Assembly (NCBI RefSeq): GCF_030052815.1
Contig: NC_079496.1
Coordinates: 67,941,652 to 68,005,651, forward strand
Length of the DNA: 64,000 nucleotides
Source of the DNA: Hevea brasiliensis
Taxonomy: Eukaryota; Streptophyta; Magnoliopsida; Malpighiales; Euphorbiaceae
Direction of reading: 5' to 3'
In this document: positions 46,474 to 59,300 of the stretch, piece by piece
Layout: each line of letters begins with the position of its first letter
How positions within the stretch are numbered: position 1 is the first letter of the stretch
Notes under the pieces: model-generated
Databases searched by the model: none
Seen by the model: the letters and a program-made list of their open reading frames with translations, nothing else
Told to the model about the DNA's origin: nothing
Position numbers and translations under genes: made by a program

Positions 46474-49106
46474 GGACGAAATTTAAATTAGAGGGGAAGA
46501 GTTGTAACACCCTTCTGGTAGCAACTCTGCACATTCTATTGTTCCGGTGACCAGTGTCGGTCCGGACAGCTAGAACGTCCGGAAAAATATTTAAACTAAA
46601 GTGAGGAACCATCATTAACTCAAATATTAATAAGAAAAATTTAGAAAAAAATTTTAGAAATAAAATACAACCAAGTTAAATGAGTCGATGCCCAAGCGAT
46701 GGGTAACCCAGTGGGAAGTTGCGGTTCTCGAAACTAGGAACCCTAGACCCGAGAGAAAATTCATAAAATAAATTTTGGGACTCCAGAGAAGGGTTGTTGA
46801 GGGTTCTATGGCAATAGAATGCCAAGAAAAAGTTTAGAAAAATCTTTTAATCGGTACAGACAATTTTTGTCTGTTAAGCCAAACGGAGGGCATTTTGGTC
46901 ATTTCACCTTCAGAGGTGATTTTTGGCCGACTTGTCCAGTTAAGTAAAAAATTATTATGATCTAAAATATGAATAAATATTGCTAAAAATTAAATTGAAA
47001 ATGAGTAGAGAAAAGGAGAAAAGAAAATGAAAGAAATACCTAAATATGACATGACATGATGTCATTAGGAAGGCCTTCACCAATCACAACTCAACAAGCC
47101 AAATTAAAAAGAGATAAAATAAGAAAAAAATGAAACAATTTCTGCATTCATCATCTTCTTCAGCTTTTTCTCCCTTTCCTCTCCCTTCACCATTGTTATT
47201 CCAAACTTCTCACTAGAAATTCTCTTGAAAAATCACCATAAAACCTCTAGTCTTCTTCACAAAAACTTGATAAGCAGATTCCACTGGTGAAAGTGCTTTG
47301 GAGGCACCACAACATTGAAGAGGCAACTTGGGAAAGTGAAGAGACGATGAGGCAACAGTTCCCTCAACTATTTGCATCAGGTAAATTTTGAGGACGAAAT
47401 TTAAATTAGAGGGGAAGAGTTGTAACACCCTCCCGGTAGCAACTCTGCACATTCTATTGTTCCGGTGACCAGTGTCGGTCCGGACAGCTAGAACGTCCGG
47501 AAAAATATTTAAACTAAAGTGAGGAACCATCATTAACTCAAATATTAATAAGAAAAATTAAGAAAAAAATTTTAGAAATAAAATACAACCAAGTTAAATG
47601 AGTCGATGCCCAAGCGATGGGTAACCCAGTGGGAAGTTGCGGTTCTCGAAACTAGGAACCCTAGACCCGAGAGAAAATTCATAAAATAATTTTTGGGACT
47701 CCAGAGAAGGGTTATTGAGGGTTCTATGGCATTAGAATGCTAAGAAAAAGTTTAGAAAAATCTTTTAATCGGTACAGACAATTTTTATCTGTTAAGCCAA
47801 ACGGAGGGCATTTTGGTCATTTCACCTTCGGAGGTGATTTTTGGCCGACTTGTCCAGTTAAGTAAAAAATTATTATGATCTAAAATATGAATAAATATTG
47901 CTAAAAATTAAATTGAAAATGAGTAGAGAAAAGGAGAAAAGAAAATGAAAGAAATACCTAAATATGACATGACATGATGTCATTAGGAAGGCCTTCACCA
48001 ATCACAACTCAACAAGCCAAATTAAAAAGAGATAAAATAAGAAAAAAATGAAACAATTTCTGCATTCATCATCTTCTTCAGCTGTTTCTCCCTTTCCTCT
48101 CCCTTCACCATTGTTATTCCAAACTTCTCACTAGAAATTCTCTTGAAAAATCACCATAAAACCTCTAGTCTTCTTCACAAAAACTTGATAAGCAGATTCC
48201 ACTAGTGAAAGTGCTTTGGAGGCACCACAACATTGAAGAGGCAACTTGGGAAGGTGAAGAGACGATGAGGCAACAGTTCCCTCAACTGTTTGCATCAGGT
48301 AAATTTTGAGGACGAAATTTAAATTAGAGGGGAAGAGTTGTAACACCCTCCCGGTAGCAACTCTGCACATTCTATTGTTCCGGTGACCAGTGTCGGTCCG
48401 GACAGCTAGAACGTCCAGAAAAATATTTAAACTAAAGTGAGGAATCATCATTAACTCAAATATTAATAAGAAAAATTTAGAAAAAAAATTTAGAAATAAA
48501 ATACAACCAAGTTAAATGAGTCGATGCCCAAGCGATGGGTAACCCAGTGGGAAGTTGCGGTTCTCGAAACTAGGAACCCTAGACCCGAGAGAAAATTCAT
48601 AAAATAATTTTTGGGACTCCAGAGAAGGGTTATTGAGGGTTCTATGGCATTAGAATGCTAAGAAAAAGTTTAGAAAAATATTTTAATCGGTACAGACAAT
48701 TTTTGTCTGTTAAGCCAAACGGAGGGCATTTTGGTCATTTCACCTTCAGAGGTGATTTTTGGCCGACTTGTCCAGTTAAGTAAAAAATTATTATGATCTA
48801 AAATATGAATAAATATTGCTAAAAATTAAATTGAAAATGAGTAGAGAAAAGGAAAAAAGAAAATGAAAGAAATACCTAAATATGACATGACATGATGTCA
48901 TTAGGAAGGCCTTCACCAATCACAACTCAACAAGCCAAATTAAAAAGAGATAAAATAAGAAAAAAATGAAACAATTTCTGCATTCATCATCTTCTTCAGC
49001 TGTTTCTCCCTTTCCTCTCCCTTCACCATTGTTATTCCAAACTTCTCACTAGAAATTCTCTTGAAAAATCACCATAAAACCTCTAGTCTTCTTCACAAAA
49101 ACTTGA
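46353..49106 (+). repeat. Three 918-bp tandem units spanning pol end, purine tract and LTR start
   Basis: Units begin TAAGCAGATTCCACT at 46353, 47271 and 48189. Each contains the last ~40 pol codons, the purine tract, the LTR start (46503, 47421, 48339) and the first ~770 bp of the LTR. Joints read ACTTGA|TAAGCAG with 1-2 bp shared. The units are nearly identical, so the amplification is recent. Only the third runs on into a complete LTR. Confidence 0.93.
46490..46502 (+). other. Polypurine tract of RLG-1 (first of three copies)
   Basis: AGAGGGGAAGAGT lies directly before TGTAACACCC. Copies recur 918 and 1836 bp downstream. Confidence 0.88.
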
Positions 49107-51332
49107 TTTTACCTCTTGGAAAAGTGTTTGGCTGCCAAGAAAACTAAAGAAAGTGAAGGAAATTGAAGGGAAAATTCTGCCCTCCTAAGGTTATTGCCCA
49201 ATTTATTCTCTCTCACTCAATTCATGTTTAAGGACATGATTTAAGTTGAAATTGTAAGTTTAGTGCATAAATTGAACTTTGAGAACTTGGAGACTTGAAC
49301 AAAATTAGGGTTTGCTCATGAAATGGTATATGAATATTGTAACGGTCAATGAGTGACCATTTGAATGTGTGTGAGGAGGGAATAAGGTGAGTTGAGGCTT
49401 GGCATTTGTGTATGGGTGGGCTGCCCATGGTGACCTGCAGGTTTGGATCTGAGTCCAGCTTGTTTGGACTGTCATAACTTAAATTGTAGAGGTTAAATTG
49501 GTGTTTGGCCAATTGGACATGAAACTAGACACATAATGGCACAACTTTGGTGAAGAAACCATGCCCATAAGACCAAACCAAGTGGACCAAAAACTTGTCC
49601 CAATCCGCGTGTCCTGCAACCTGTTTCTGCAGAATGACCAAATGAACAGTGATTGTTCATTTGGCCATAACTCAGTGTAGAATAACCCAATTGACCTGAA
49701 ATTTTACCAGCAACAAGATAAGATATAGACCAAAAAATTTCATGAAGAAACCCACCCCAAATTATGACCATAACCTATCCAACAAGGGAATTGCATTCAC
49801 TGTTCACTGCACTGTAGATATGGTCAGTCCAGAAAAATTCCAATTCGGCCAGTTGTGGTTTTTGGATCATAACTTGAGCAAAACAACTCCAAATGGAGTG
49901 ATTAAAAAAAAGAAATTCAACTAGACAAAATAAGAAACAACTTTCATGTTTATCATTTTTTCAAATTCCCACTGCAACAGTAACTAATGGAACAGTAAAA
50001 ATAAGGTATCAAAACTGAAAATTCTGCCCCATTAACTTAAAACTTAGAAATGGTATTGGCAACCAATACCAACAAATTTTGAATGCAAAATGTGGTATGT
50101 TAGGAGTATTAAAACCAATGTACCTATTTTCTATGCAAAAGTCAACATTTTGGTTGACTAATGAAGTGAATAGTAACACCAAAACTTGAAATTCAAAAAT
50201 TATAAAACTCAAAAGTGTCAAATGCCCTAGTATACCTAACAAGATTGGTTTGGATAGTTTGGCATGCCAATAGGGTTCAGTTAGCAGTACTGCACATGGC
50301 ACTATGCCATTCTGTGATTTCATGGCTTTTAGCCATTCTAACATTGTGTTGAGATTTGGCCTTGTGCCTGATGTTATCTGACTTATTAGCTCATTACATT
50401 TGCCTGGGAGATACATATGTGACCAATGGTGTGACAGACTGAGGTACTTGATACCCATTGCCAGTTTACCCGTTTATCCAGTCCAGTCGTCCAGTATAGG
50501 TTACTTGGGCAACCAAAAATGAAAGTGAATAAATTTAATGAAATAATGAATATAACAAGTACAAAATAAGTAAATCTACAAATACTCAACAAAAATTTAT
50601 TTATAATGAGACATCAATACATTCACTACATATTTATTTTCTGTTATTTCTTTTTATTTTATTATTGGCACCACTAAGCATTATTGCTTAGCGCGTTGCT
50701 TTTGCCACGCGTAGGTTCTGGAGATACTAACTGAGAGCCCAGTAGACCACAGACTGGGTGAGACCTCCTGCAGTTCTGCATAGTGTCCGTGTCACCTCAC
50801 CATCTTCAGTGCATTGGTAGGACACTAGGTTTCGTTTGGGTATTTTGTAACTAACTGTTATTTTCTCTTGTGTAATTGAGACTTATGTAATGTATTTTGA
50901 TGTTAATGTAAATAGTGAAAATTGTGGTTATGAATGGAAAATTTGAGTATTTATTTATTGCTTATATATGAGTACCACGAGAAATGAATGATTGAGAAAT
51001 GGAAATGTTGTTGAAAAATATTGAGATTTTGATATTGGAGTTTGAGAATGATTAGATATGATTATTGGAAGTATTTTTCACAGGTTCCGAAGAACTGTTT
51101 TCTCCATTTTTAGCCTGTACTCTTCCGGATTTTCTATAAAATTTTCGAAATCTCAAATAAATTATAATTTCAATAAATAACTTAAATGAATTATATTTCA
51201 TAAATTATATTCAAAATTATGATAAAAATAAATTAAGGAAGAATAAAAATGATTGAGATAAAATAGAGTGTTCCGGTACACCGTGTGACATATCTTACTC
51301 GGATATACTGTAGACGGGTAAGGGGTGTCACA
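48339..51332 (+). mobile_element. 3' LTR of RLG-1, complete copy, 2994 bp
   Basis: It starts TGTAACACCCTCCCGG and ends GGGGTGTCACA, followed by TSD ACCTC. It pairs with 24830-27821. It has the stem-loop at 50674-50691 and the inverted CCAAATGAACA/TGTTCATTTGG near 49638-49664. Compared with the 5' LTR, most differences are single bases, with clustered mismatches near 50388, 50707 and 51112. No coding region is seen. Confidence 0.93.
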
Positions 51333-51337
51333 ACCTC

Positions 51338-52464
51338 TTCCGTGTTGTGGTCTCTTTATAAGACTGTCAATAGTGGAATTCTCTTATTTCTGAGCTCTTT
51401 TACTTCCCGTGCCAAGATTTTGATTGGTTCTTCTTCATCTTTCAAGTTATATTGCACAATTATCTCTTCTGGGGAAATGACATGTGAAGGATCTGATCTG
51501 TATCTCCTGAGCATCGATACATGGAACGCATTGTGAATCTTGTCCAGCTCAGATGATAAAGCTAGCCTGTAGGCTATTAGACCTACATGTTCAATGACAT
51601 CGTATGGACCAATAAACCTAGGGCTTAACTTATCTTTCTTGCCGAATCTTAACACTTTCTTCCATGGTGATACCTTGAGAAACACCTTATCACCAACCTC
51701 ATACTCTATGTCTCTTCTCTTTAGGTCAGCATAGAACTTCTGTCTGTCTGAGGTGACTTTCAAGTTGTCTCTGATTAGCTTCACTTTTTCCTCTGTCTGT
51801 CACACTAGGTCTGGGCCCACTATTTTCTCTTCACCCATCTCTGTCCAGCACAAGGGAGTCCTGCATCTCCTCCCATATAATGCTTCATATGGTGCCATTT
51901 TGATGTTGGCTTGATAGCTGTTCTTGTAAGCAAACTCTACCAAAAGAAGGTACTTCTCCCAATTTCCTTTAAAGACAATAATGTAACTCCAAAGCATATC
52001 TTCTAGCACCTATCATGTCATTCATGTCATGTCATTATTATTAATCTTTTAACATTTATAACAATTTACTAAGTTATAAGGGTTATCTGAATCACCCTTT
52101 TGGATTGTCCATCCATCTGAGGATGATAAGCCATACTGAAGTGCAGTTGAGTGCCTAATGACTCTTGTAACTTCTTCCAAAACCTAGAAGTAAACCTCGG
52201 GTCTCGGTCAAATATGATCGATATTAGCACTCCATGTAACTGTACTATCTCAGCTATGTAGATTTCTGCTAATCTCTCCAGTGAGTAGTCGGTTCTGATA
52301 GGTAGAAAGTGTGCTGACTTTGTTAATCTGTCTATAATCACCAAGATGGTATCATGCTTCTTCTGTGTCAATGGTAGCCCAATCACAAAATCCATGGTGA
52401 GGCGATCCCATTTCCACTCTGGTATAGATATAGGTTGCAGCAACCCTAATAAAACCTGATGCTC
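51338..52464 (-). pseudogene. pol: Element G pol: integrase, GPY/F module and start of the tail
   Basis: Minus-strand blocks run 52464 to 52087 (integrase core: [16 protein letters not shown], first [14 protein letters not shown], second D; then [10 protein letters not shown], where the expected catalytic E is K), a 77-bp insert, then 52009 to 51800 (LEDMLWSYIIVF, MAPYEALYGRRCRTPLCW), a stop, and 51784 to 51356 (VGDKVFLKVSPWKKV, RFIGPYDVIEHVG, HNAFHVSMLRRY). RLG-1 splits the tail; it continues at 24829. LTR A cuts it off on the right within the linker before the catalytic core. It is dead: the catalytic E is lost and stops are present. Confidence 0.92.
52010..52086 (-). other. Putative 77-bp intron in element G integrase, donor mutated
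   Basis: On the minus strand the coding sequence stops after ATTCAG, then ATAACC...CATGATAG, then resumes GTGCTAGAAG. The acceptor AG is kept; the donor GT reads AT. It occupies the same codon boundary as the RLG-1 insert at 45656-45729. Confidence 0.68.
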
Positions 52465-55400
52465 TGGAACACCCCTATTGGCATAACCTGGTGTATTTTA
52501 CTATTCTGGTGACCAATATCGGTCCGGACAATTAAAGGCGTTAGAACCACGTTTAAGATACCTAGACAAGCCCTAAACACAAATAATTAGTAATTTCCAA
52601 ATAGTTAAGTATAAAGAAGAAAAAAAAGCATAAAAAGTTAAATGGGCCGGGAGTCACAGCGATGGGTGACCTTCCTGGGAAATGACTGCGAGGTCAGTCT
52701 AAACTCAAATTTCGAATAGGAAAATGTGACGCCGTTGTCCTTAGGACTATTGTGAACACAGTGGAAAAGAGAAAATCACGAAAAAGAATTTTTAAGTAAG
52801 TCAAATAATTAGGTCAAGGATCCGAAAGATATATCGAATTATTTGCAAACCGGATCAGACCGGAGAGGGTCAAATTGGTCAATTTACCCCTAGAGGTGAT
52901 TCATGACCTAACTGTCCAATAAAATTTTAGAAATTAAAATTTTGAAGTATAGATTTAAATTGAAGAAGTTATGGAAAAACAAAGGAAAAGAATAGAAATT
53001 AAAATAAGAATTTTGACATCACCCCTATGACATAAGGATGATCTCATTAAAACTATAATTTTAAATTATGAAAATTTAAGAATAATTACACATTAATAAA
53101 GATAAAAATTTAAAAAGAAAATACACTTTCTTCTTCCCCATAATCAGCTATCCCTCTCTCTTGGCTCTCTCTCTAAAAAAAATCTTGCATAACCAAGCTT
53201 GCTTAAGCTTTCAAATTCCTAACCTCGCCCTAAAATTTAATAAATTATCTACTAAACACCCTTAAATAGACCTTGGTGAGAAGCTTAGAACAAGAAAGAA
53301 AGAGAGAAAGTGAAAGAAATAGAAGATTGGAAATTCAAGAAAAGATTAGTGATAGTTCTTCAAATTTTTCTTTATATTCATGCTTAGGTAATTGAATTGA
53401 GTAAGAAATTATTGAAAAGTAAAATAAATTATAAGTTAAGGGACTATATAGAATTCAGCCAACATGTGATGAATTAGGGTTTGATGGTGTTTATTTCAAT
53501 TGAACTTGAATTGTAAGGTGTGGTGATGTAGTAAGCATGAATTATGAAGTGAGATAGCTTGAAATTGTATGAATTATAAAGTAGAGATTAGGGTTTGGGT
53601 GAAGTTAGGGTTTTCATGATAGGTTACTCAATTGTTATGGTGATGGTAAATTAAGGTCACATGAAGTGAAATTGATAAGAATTAATGCCAAATGAATGAA
53701 AGAAATTTATGGAATTGTAGTGAGTCATTGTGTTGAATTCTGGACTAATGAGTCCAGCTAGTTTAATAGGCCATAAAGTGAATTTTGTTGCTCCAATTGG
53801 TATAAGGCCAATTGGAGGTGAAATTAGACACATAATGAAACATTTTTGGTGAAGAAACCTTGACCTAAAACTGAACACAAAGTGGTGTAAAATTAGGTCA
53901 AACCCGGATTAGGCACATTGCCACTGTACAAAATTGACCATATGAATAGTACTTATTCTAATGGTCATAACTTGGCCTAAGAAGGTCCAAATGACCTGAA
54001 TTTTATACCGATGGAAAGCTGAGACATAGCACTACAAGTTTCATGCAGAAAACAAACTAAAATTTTGACCATAACCTATCCAAAAAGTCACTTGCAATCA
54101 ACTCACAAAAACTGCTAGTATTCAGAAAATGCCCAGAATTCTGAGTAACACTAAATCTGGCCAGCCTTAGAAAAATAGGCATAACTTGGGCTACAAAACT
54201 CCAAATGGAGTGATTCAAAAAGGGAATTAAAGCTAAGACAATAAGGAACAACTTTGATGAAGGACACTTAGCCAAATTCTCACAGTAACCAGATCAATGG
54301 AACAGTAGAAAATAGGGGACCAAAACTAAAAAATTTTAATTTCTCTTAGGAGACTTAGAAATTGAATTGGCAATCAATGCCAACAAAATTGATACCCAGA
54401 GTGTGGTATATGGATGCAATTAGAACTAATAAACCTATTAAGTATAGAAAATTTAATATTTTGACTTGAATAGTGCCACCATACACAAAAATGTGAAAGA
54501 CCCGAAATTTATAAACCGTAATAGGTAGGATAAGTCTGCAAAGAAATTGTTGAAATTTAAGCATTAGAATTGGATACTGAAGCACTTTAAATTTATATGT
54601 TTTAGTTGGAAAGAGATCTTCGAAGGAGAAACAAAAGTTTAAATAAATTGAGTTGACAAAAGAGGCTTGTGCACAACTAGTTTTTAATTGAATTTGTTTT
54701 GAATATTTTACGTAATTAAATGATTTCATTTTTCCTTATGCACTATGTTTATCAATTATGGAATTTATTTCAATGATTATTGAATATTGTTTTAGACTGG
54801 ATAAATTATGTTAGGAAAATTGTGTTGGAATTATGTTTTGAATTGTGATGGGCAATTTGCATGAATAAAATACAAATTTTGTTTTGGATTGTAATGAGCA
54901 TAAAAAAATTATAGAATTGATCTTGAATTAATATTGTGTTGTGATTTATGATCACAAAAAGGACAAAGAAATGCATGATATGGTTTTATATCTCACTATA
55001 GATGCTTGACTAGGTTATTACCCATCTCTATATCATTTGTTGATGAGACAATGGAGTTAGCTTTGTTTTATTTTGAATACCATGGTATGTGCACAGGCTT
55101 AGATTCTCCTCTTATTAGAGGTTAGATCTAAGTTTTTGTTATTGGCCTGTTGGAAGTTTCATTGGTGTGTTGTGTACTATACATGATGATTCGACCTCCC
55201 CGACCATAGGGAGTTAGAATCCCGATTCGACCTCCCCGACCATAGGGAGTTAGAATCGCCCCCGAAGATGGCCCTTTTGGATTAATCTTGCATAGTTAGT
55301 GAGATAAAAAATGGGTTTGGATTGATAAGAAATAGCGATTTTAAATGAGATTGTGTACAAATGATTTTGTTAAAATAATTGTTTATTCCATAATTACAGA

Positions 55401-56301
55401 AATTATTTTTATTGTTCAGTTGTGATTTGACAAATTGAAATTTTGATCAAGGTTATTTTAACAAGTGACTATTATTATTGGCAATGAAAATTTTGACATT
55501 TGAAAATTGGTTAAATTTCTAGATTCCAAAATTTTTGGTATAATTATTGTCAATGTATATTGTATTACATTTTAAATTATAGTTGCGCACCACTGAGTTC
55601 ACCACTCAGGGATAGCTTTGTATGCTGTTGCAGGTGAGAGTAGAGATAGAGCAGTTGAGTGAGATTCCTGCAGCTACACCTTGAAGACTGCTTGTGACTA
55701 GCCTCGGGTATATTATAAGTATACCCTTATATATTAGATTTTGATTATGCATGTAAATATATGTGTGTAAATTATTTGAGCAGTTGTACAAAAACTCTGG
55801 TAATATTATTTTGGTATGTAATGAAATATAAATTATTGTAATGTTTAAACTTATTTTTGAGTTTTATAATGAATGTAAATTAATTTTTCTTTAGTGGAAT
55901 ATGAATGAAGTTATTTAATATTATTTTTTATGACAATTGAATTGAGAATTGTTTTGAATTATGGAGTTGGGAGAAATGATATTGATTTGTGTTATGGTAG
56001 TGGTTTATTTTGATAAAATGAATTATTGAAAGTGTTTTTATAGGTGTTTGAAGAAATGTTTTTCCTAAATATAGAAAGCACTCTGCCGAAAATTTTCCAA
56101 AATTTGCGTAAAAATAAAAATGAACAAAAATTTTAACTAGTCTTTAAACTTTAAGTAAATGTTTTTAATACCTGCTATAAAAGCTCACTACTTTTAAAAA
56201 GTAAGAAAATAGTTTAAAAATCCCTTGAAGTATATTTAATGGGTTACCAGTAGGTGAAGTACGGTAATTCATTAGATGTACTACGGGATCATGTTACATC
56301 T
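52465..56301 (+). mobile_element. LTR A: plus-strand LTR inserted in element G, end cut by element B
   Basis: It starts TGGAACACCCC (a decayed TGTAACACCCC) and runs 3.84 kb to ATGTTACATCT, where the minus-strand LTR B begins. Its reverse complement matches B almost end to end at roughly 80-85% by eye. The last ~22 bp expected from B are missing, as would follow if B inserted there. It contains a 36-bp direct repeat (55188-55259), a variant stem-loop (55593-55609) and modules at about 53770, 53964 and 54179. No coding region is seen. Confidence 0.8.
55188..55259 (+). repeat. 36-bp direct repeat, two copies, in LTR A
   Basis: GATTCGACCTCCCCGACC and the following 18 bp occur at 55188 and again at 55224, nearly identical. 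The segment is GC-rich against an AT-rich background. Confidence 0.9.
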
Positions 56302-59300
56302 TGTCACACCCTACCCTTCCGTAAGATGTAACATGATCCCGTAATACATCTAATAAATTATCGTACTTCGCTTACAGATAACCCATTAAATATACTACAA
56401 GGGATTTTAAAAACTATTTTCTGATCTTTTGGAAGTGGTGAGCATTTTGGTAGGAATTAAAATCATTTAATTGAAGTTTTAAAACTAGTAAAAATTTTTA
56501 TCCATTTTTATTTTTCCGCAAATTTTATAAAAATTTCGACAGAGTGCCGTCTATATTTGGAAAAAACAGTTCTTCAAAACCTGTGAAAAACACTTCCAAA
56601 TAATTAATTTCAACCCCATTTGCAACCACAAGCTTCAAATCAACAGCAATAGCAACACTTCAATTCAAAATCCAAATTTCAAATCAAGAATTGGTATCTC
56701 AAAACATTTCATAAACTCATGCACATTGCATCTTAAATATTTAATTTATATTTATAAGTTAATTTATAGACACAAAATTCTCAAAAATAATATTATTATA
56801 CATTGACTGTGTAACTGCTCAATCTACCTTAATACATATGACATTAAACCATTTACATCAAAATAATTACAAAGGTATTAACAAATACCAGTACAAAAAT
56901 TATTCAACTGTGCTCCTCTCTGACTGTAGCAACTTACTCTGCTGCTATGTCCTTTTCTCTATCTGCGACAGCAAGTTAAAGCTATCGCTAAGTAAAGTTT
57001 ACTCAATGGTGCACAATAAAACATAAAATGCATAATATAAAACATTCATGAATAATAAATGGAAATCAATGAGTACACCACGACAAGGCACACTCACCCC
57101 ACTAATCGAAATCAATGAGGGAGGTGGCTAGCTAGCTAATGAGTACTCATCCAAATTCACCTCCTGACTGGAAAGCCAAAGAGGGAGGAATATAGTCAAA
57201 CTCACCCCATAAATGGAGGAGGAACATAGTGATATTGCCTTGCCAAGTGTGAATTAAAAAAAAATTTAGATCAAGTTATTCAAACATTTCATACAATTTA
57301 CAAATCATATTTCATTCCAAACTTTTCATTTACAAAGTAGGCAACATACTATTTTTCAAATAATATTTTCAAAGCCATAATAATCAAAATTATTCACAAC
57401 ATTTATTTCAAGAATTGTAAAGTAGAAATAATGAATTTTAAGTTTGTTGTGCACAAACCTGACGCAAGTCGCCTCTATGCCTTAACTTAGTCTCTTAGAC
57501 CTTCCGGATCTTTTTCAGCTGAAACACGAAATTTATAGTGGTTCAGTATCTTATCTCACAATAATTCCAATAATTAATTCATATATGCTTAAACTTCATT
57601 CTTGAAAATTTTCAGGTTGAGGTTACTATTCATGATGCTATTCAAGTCAAAATATTGACTTTCTTATGCTTAAAAGGTATGGGAACTTTAACTATACTCA
57701 CATACCACATTTTGGTCACCAATTTTGTTGGTTTTAGTTGTTTTCTCAAAACTTAGGTCTTTTAGGCAAAATTATAAATTTTCATTTTTAGTGTCCTATT
57801 TTGTATTGTTCCATTGGTCATGTTGCTGTTAGAATTTGGCTAAGTTTTCTCCATAGAAATTGTTTCTTATTGTCTTAACTTTATTTTCCTTTTTTAATCA
57901 CTCCATTTAGAGTTTTGTAGCTCAAATTATAGCCATTTGAATCATGATTGCCATTTTCAAGAATGACCGAAATTTATAGTGGTTCAGTATCTTATCTCAC
58001 AATAATTCCAATAATTAATTCATATATGCTTAAACTTCATTCTTGAAAATTTTCATGTTGAGGTTACTATTCATGATGCTATTCAAGTCAAAATATTGAC
58101 TTTCTTATGCTTAAAAGGTATGGGAACTCCAACTATACTCACATACCACATTTTGGTCACCAATTTTGTTGGTTTTAGTTGTTTTCTCAAAACTTAGGTC
58201 TTTTAGGCAAAATTATAAATTTTCATTTTTAGTGTCCTATTTTGTACTGTTCCATTGGTCATGTTGCTGTTAGAATTTGGCTAAGTTTTCTTCATAGAAA
58301 TTGTTCCTTATTGTCTTAACTTTATTTCCCATTTTTAATCACTCCATTTGGAGTTTTGTAGCTCAAATTATAGCCATTTGAATCATGGATGCCAGATTGG
58401 ACTTACCCAAATTTCTGGGCAAGTTTTTGGGTTCTGGCAGTTTTAGGTCACCAATTTTGGGTGGCTAAATGACTTGGTTAAGGGCATAATTTGGGTTTGT
58501 GTTCTTCATGAAAGTTTTAGGTCTATATCTCATCTTTTTACTGATAAAATTTCAGATCATTTAGACCTGCCTAGCCCATGTTATGGCCAAATGAACAAAT
58601 ACTGTTCATTTGGTCATTTTTGTACAGGTCAGAACACCAAATTTCAGATTTGGTCAATTTGTTCACTATGCTATGGTCACTTTTTGGGCATGATTCTTGA
58701 ATGAAAAATGTGTCATTTTGTGTCTAGTTTCATTCCCAATCAGTCTAACACCAATTGGGTTAGTAAATTTTCAGTTTTGGTCCCAGAAATGGACCTTGGT
58801 CTTGCTGCCTGCATAATGGCCCTAAGCAATCCAAATTTCCATTCAATTCCAACACTTCCAACATACCACAATTGGTTACAAATGACCATTTTTCAGCTCA
58901 AACTAGGTCAAACACACCATTTGACCAATTCTCCAATTTTTGGCTTCCAAAACCTTAGGTCCAAAACCCTAACTCACTAATTTTGTTACATTTTATTCAT
59001 TCAAAGTATATAAACATATTCACTCAACTCATTCAAGCTCCCATTCACCTTTAATTCTACTAAAACACCATAAACCCTACTATTCAAATGGCTTCCAAAT
59101 TTCCCATAAGTCCATATATGAATAAATTTCCAAGTTTCTTTACATAATTTCATCAATTTCAATTTATTTCATTAATCTAACTCATAAAAAAAGAAAAAAT
59201 TTGAAGGAAAATCACTAACCTTCACTTTGAATTCCAAATCTTCAAATATCTCCACTTTTGTTCCCAATTCCTTCTTCAATCTTCTTTTCTAGGTCTACTT

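Larger units (their letters stand above)
24830..51332 (+). mobile_element. RLG-1: full-length Ty3/gypsy chromovirus-like element, carrying nested insertions
   Basis: It has both LTRs (24830-27821 and 48339-51332), a primer-binding site, gag, protease, reverse transcriptase, RNase H, integrase, a GPY/F and chromodomain-like end, and a purine tract, all on the plus strand in Ty3/gypsy order. The span is 26.5 kb because solo LTR S with copia K (13.8 kb) lies in RNase H and the 3' junction is triplicated. Without these it would be about 10.8 kb. Long LTRs and the tail suggest the Tekay/Del chromovirus lineage; this is from general family knowledge. Multiple stops make it non-functional. Confidence 0.93.
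24825..51337. repeat. Target-site duplication ACCTC flanking RLG-1
   Basis: ACCTC at 24825-24829 and at 51333-51337, exactly outside the TG...CA ends of RLG-1. The minus-strand pol reading of element G is continuous across the empty site. Confidence 0.95.

Noticed and set aside
56270..56350. Rho-independent-terminator-like inverted repeat around 56300
   Set aside because: The symmetry comes from two LTRs of one family meeting end to end in opposite orientation, not from a terminator.
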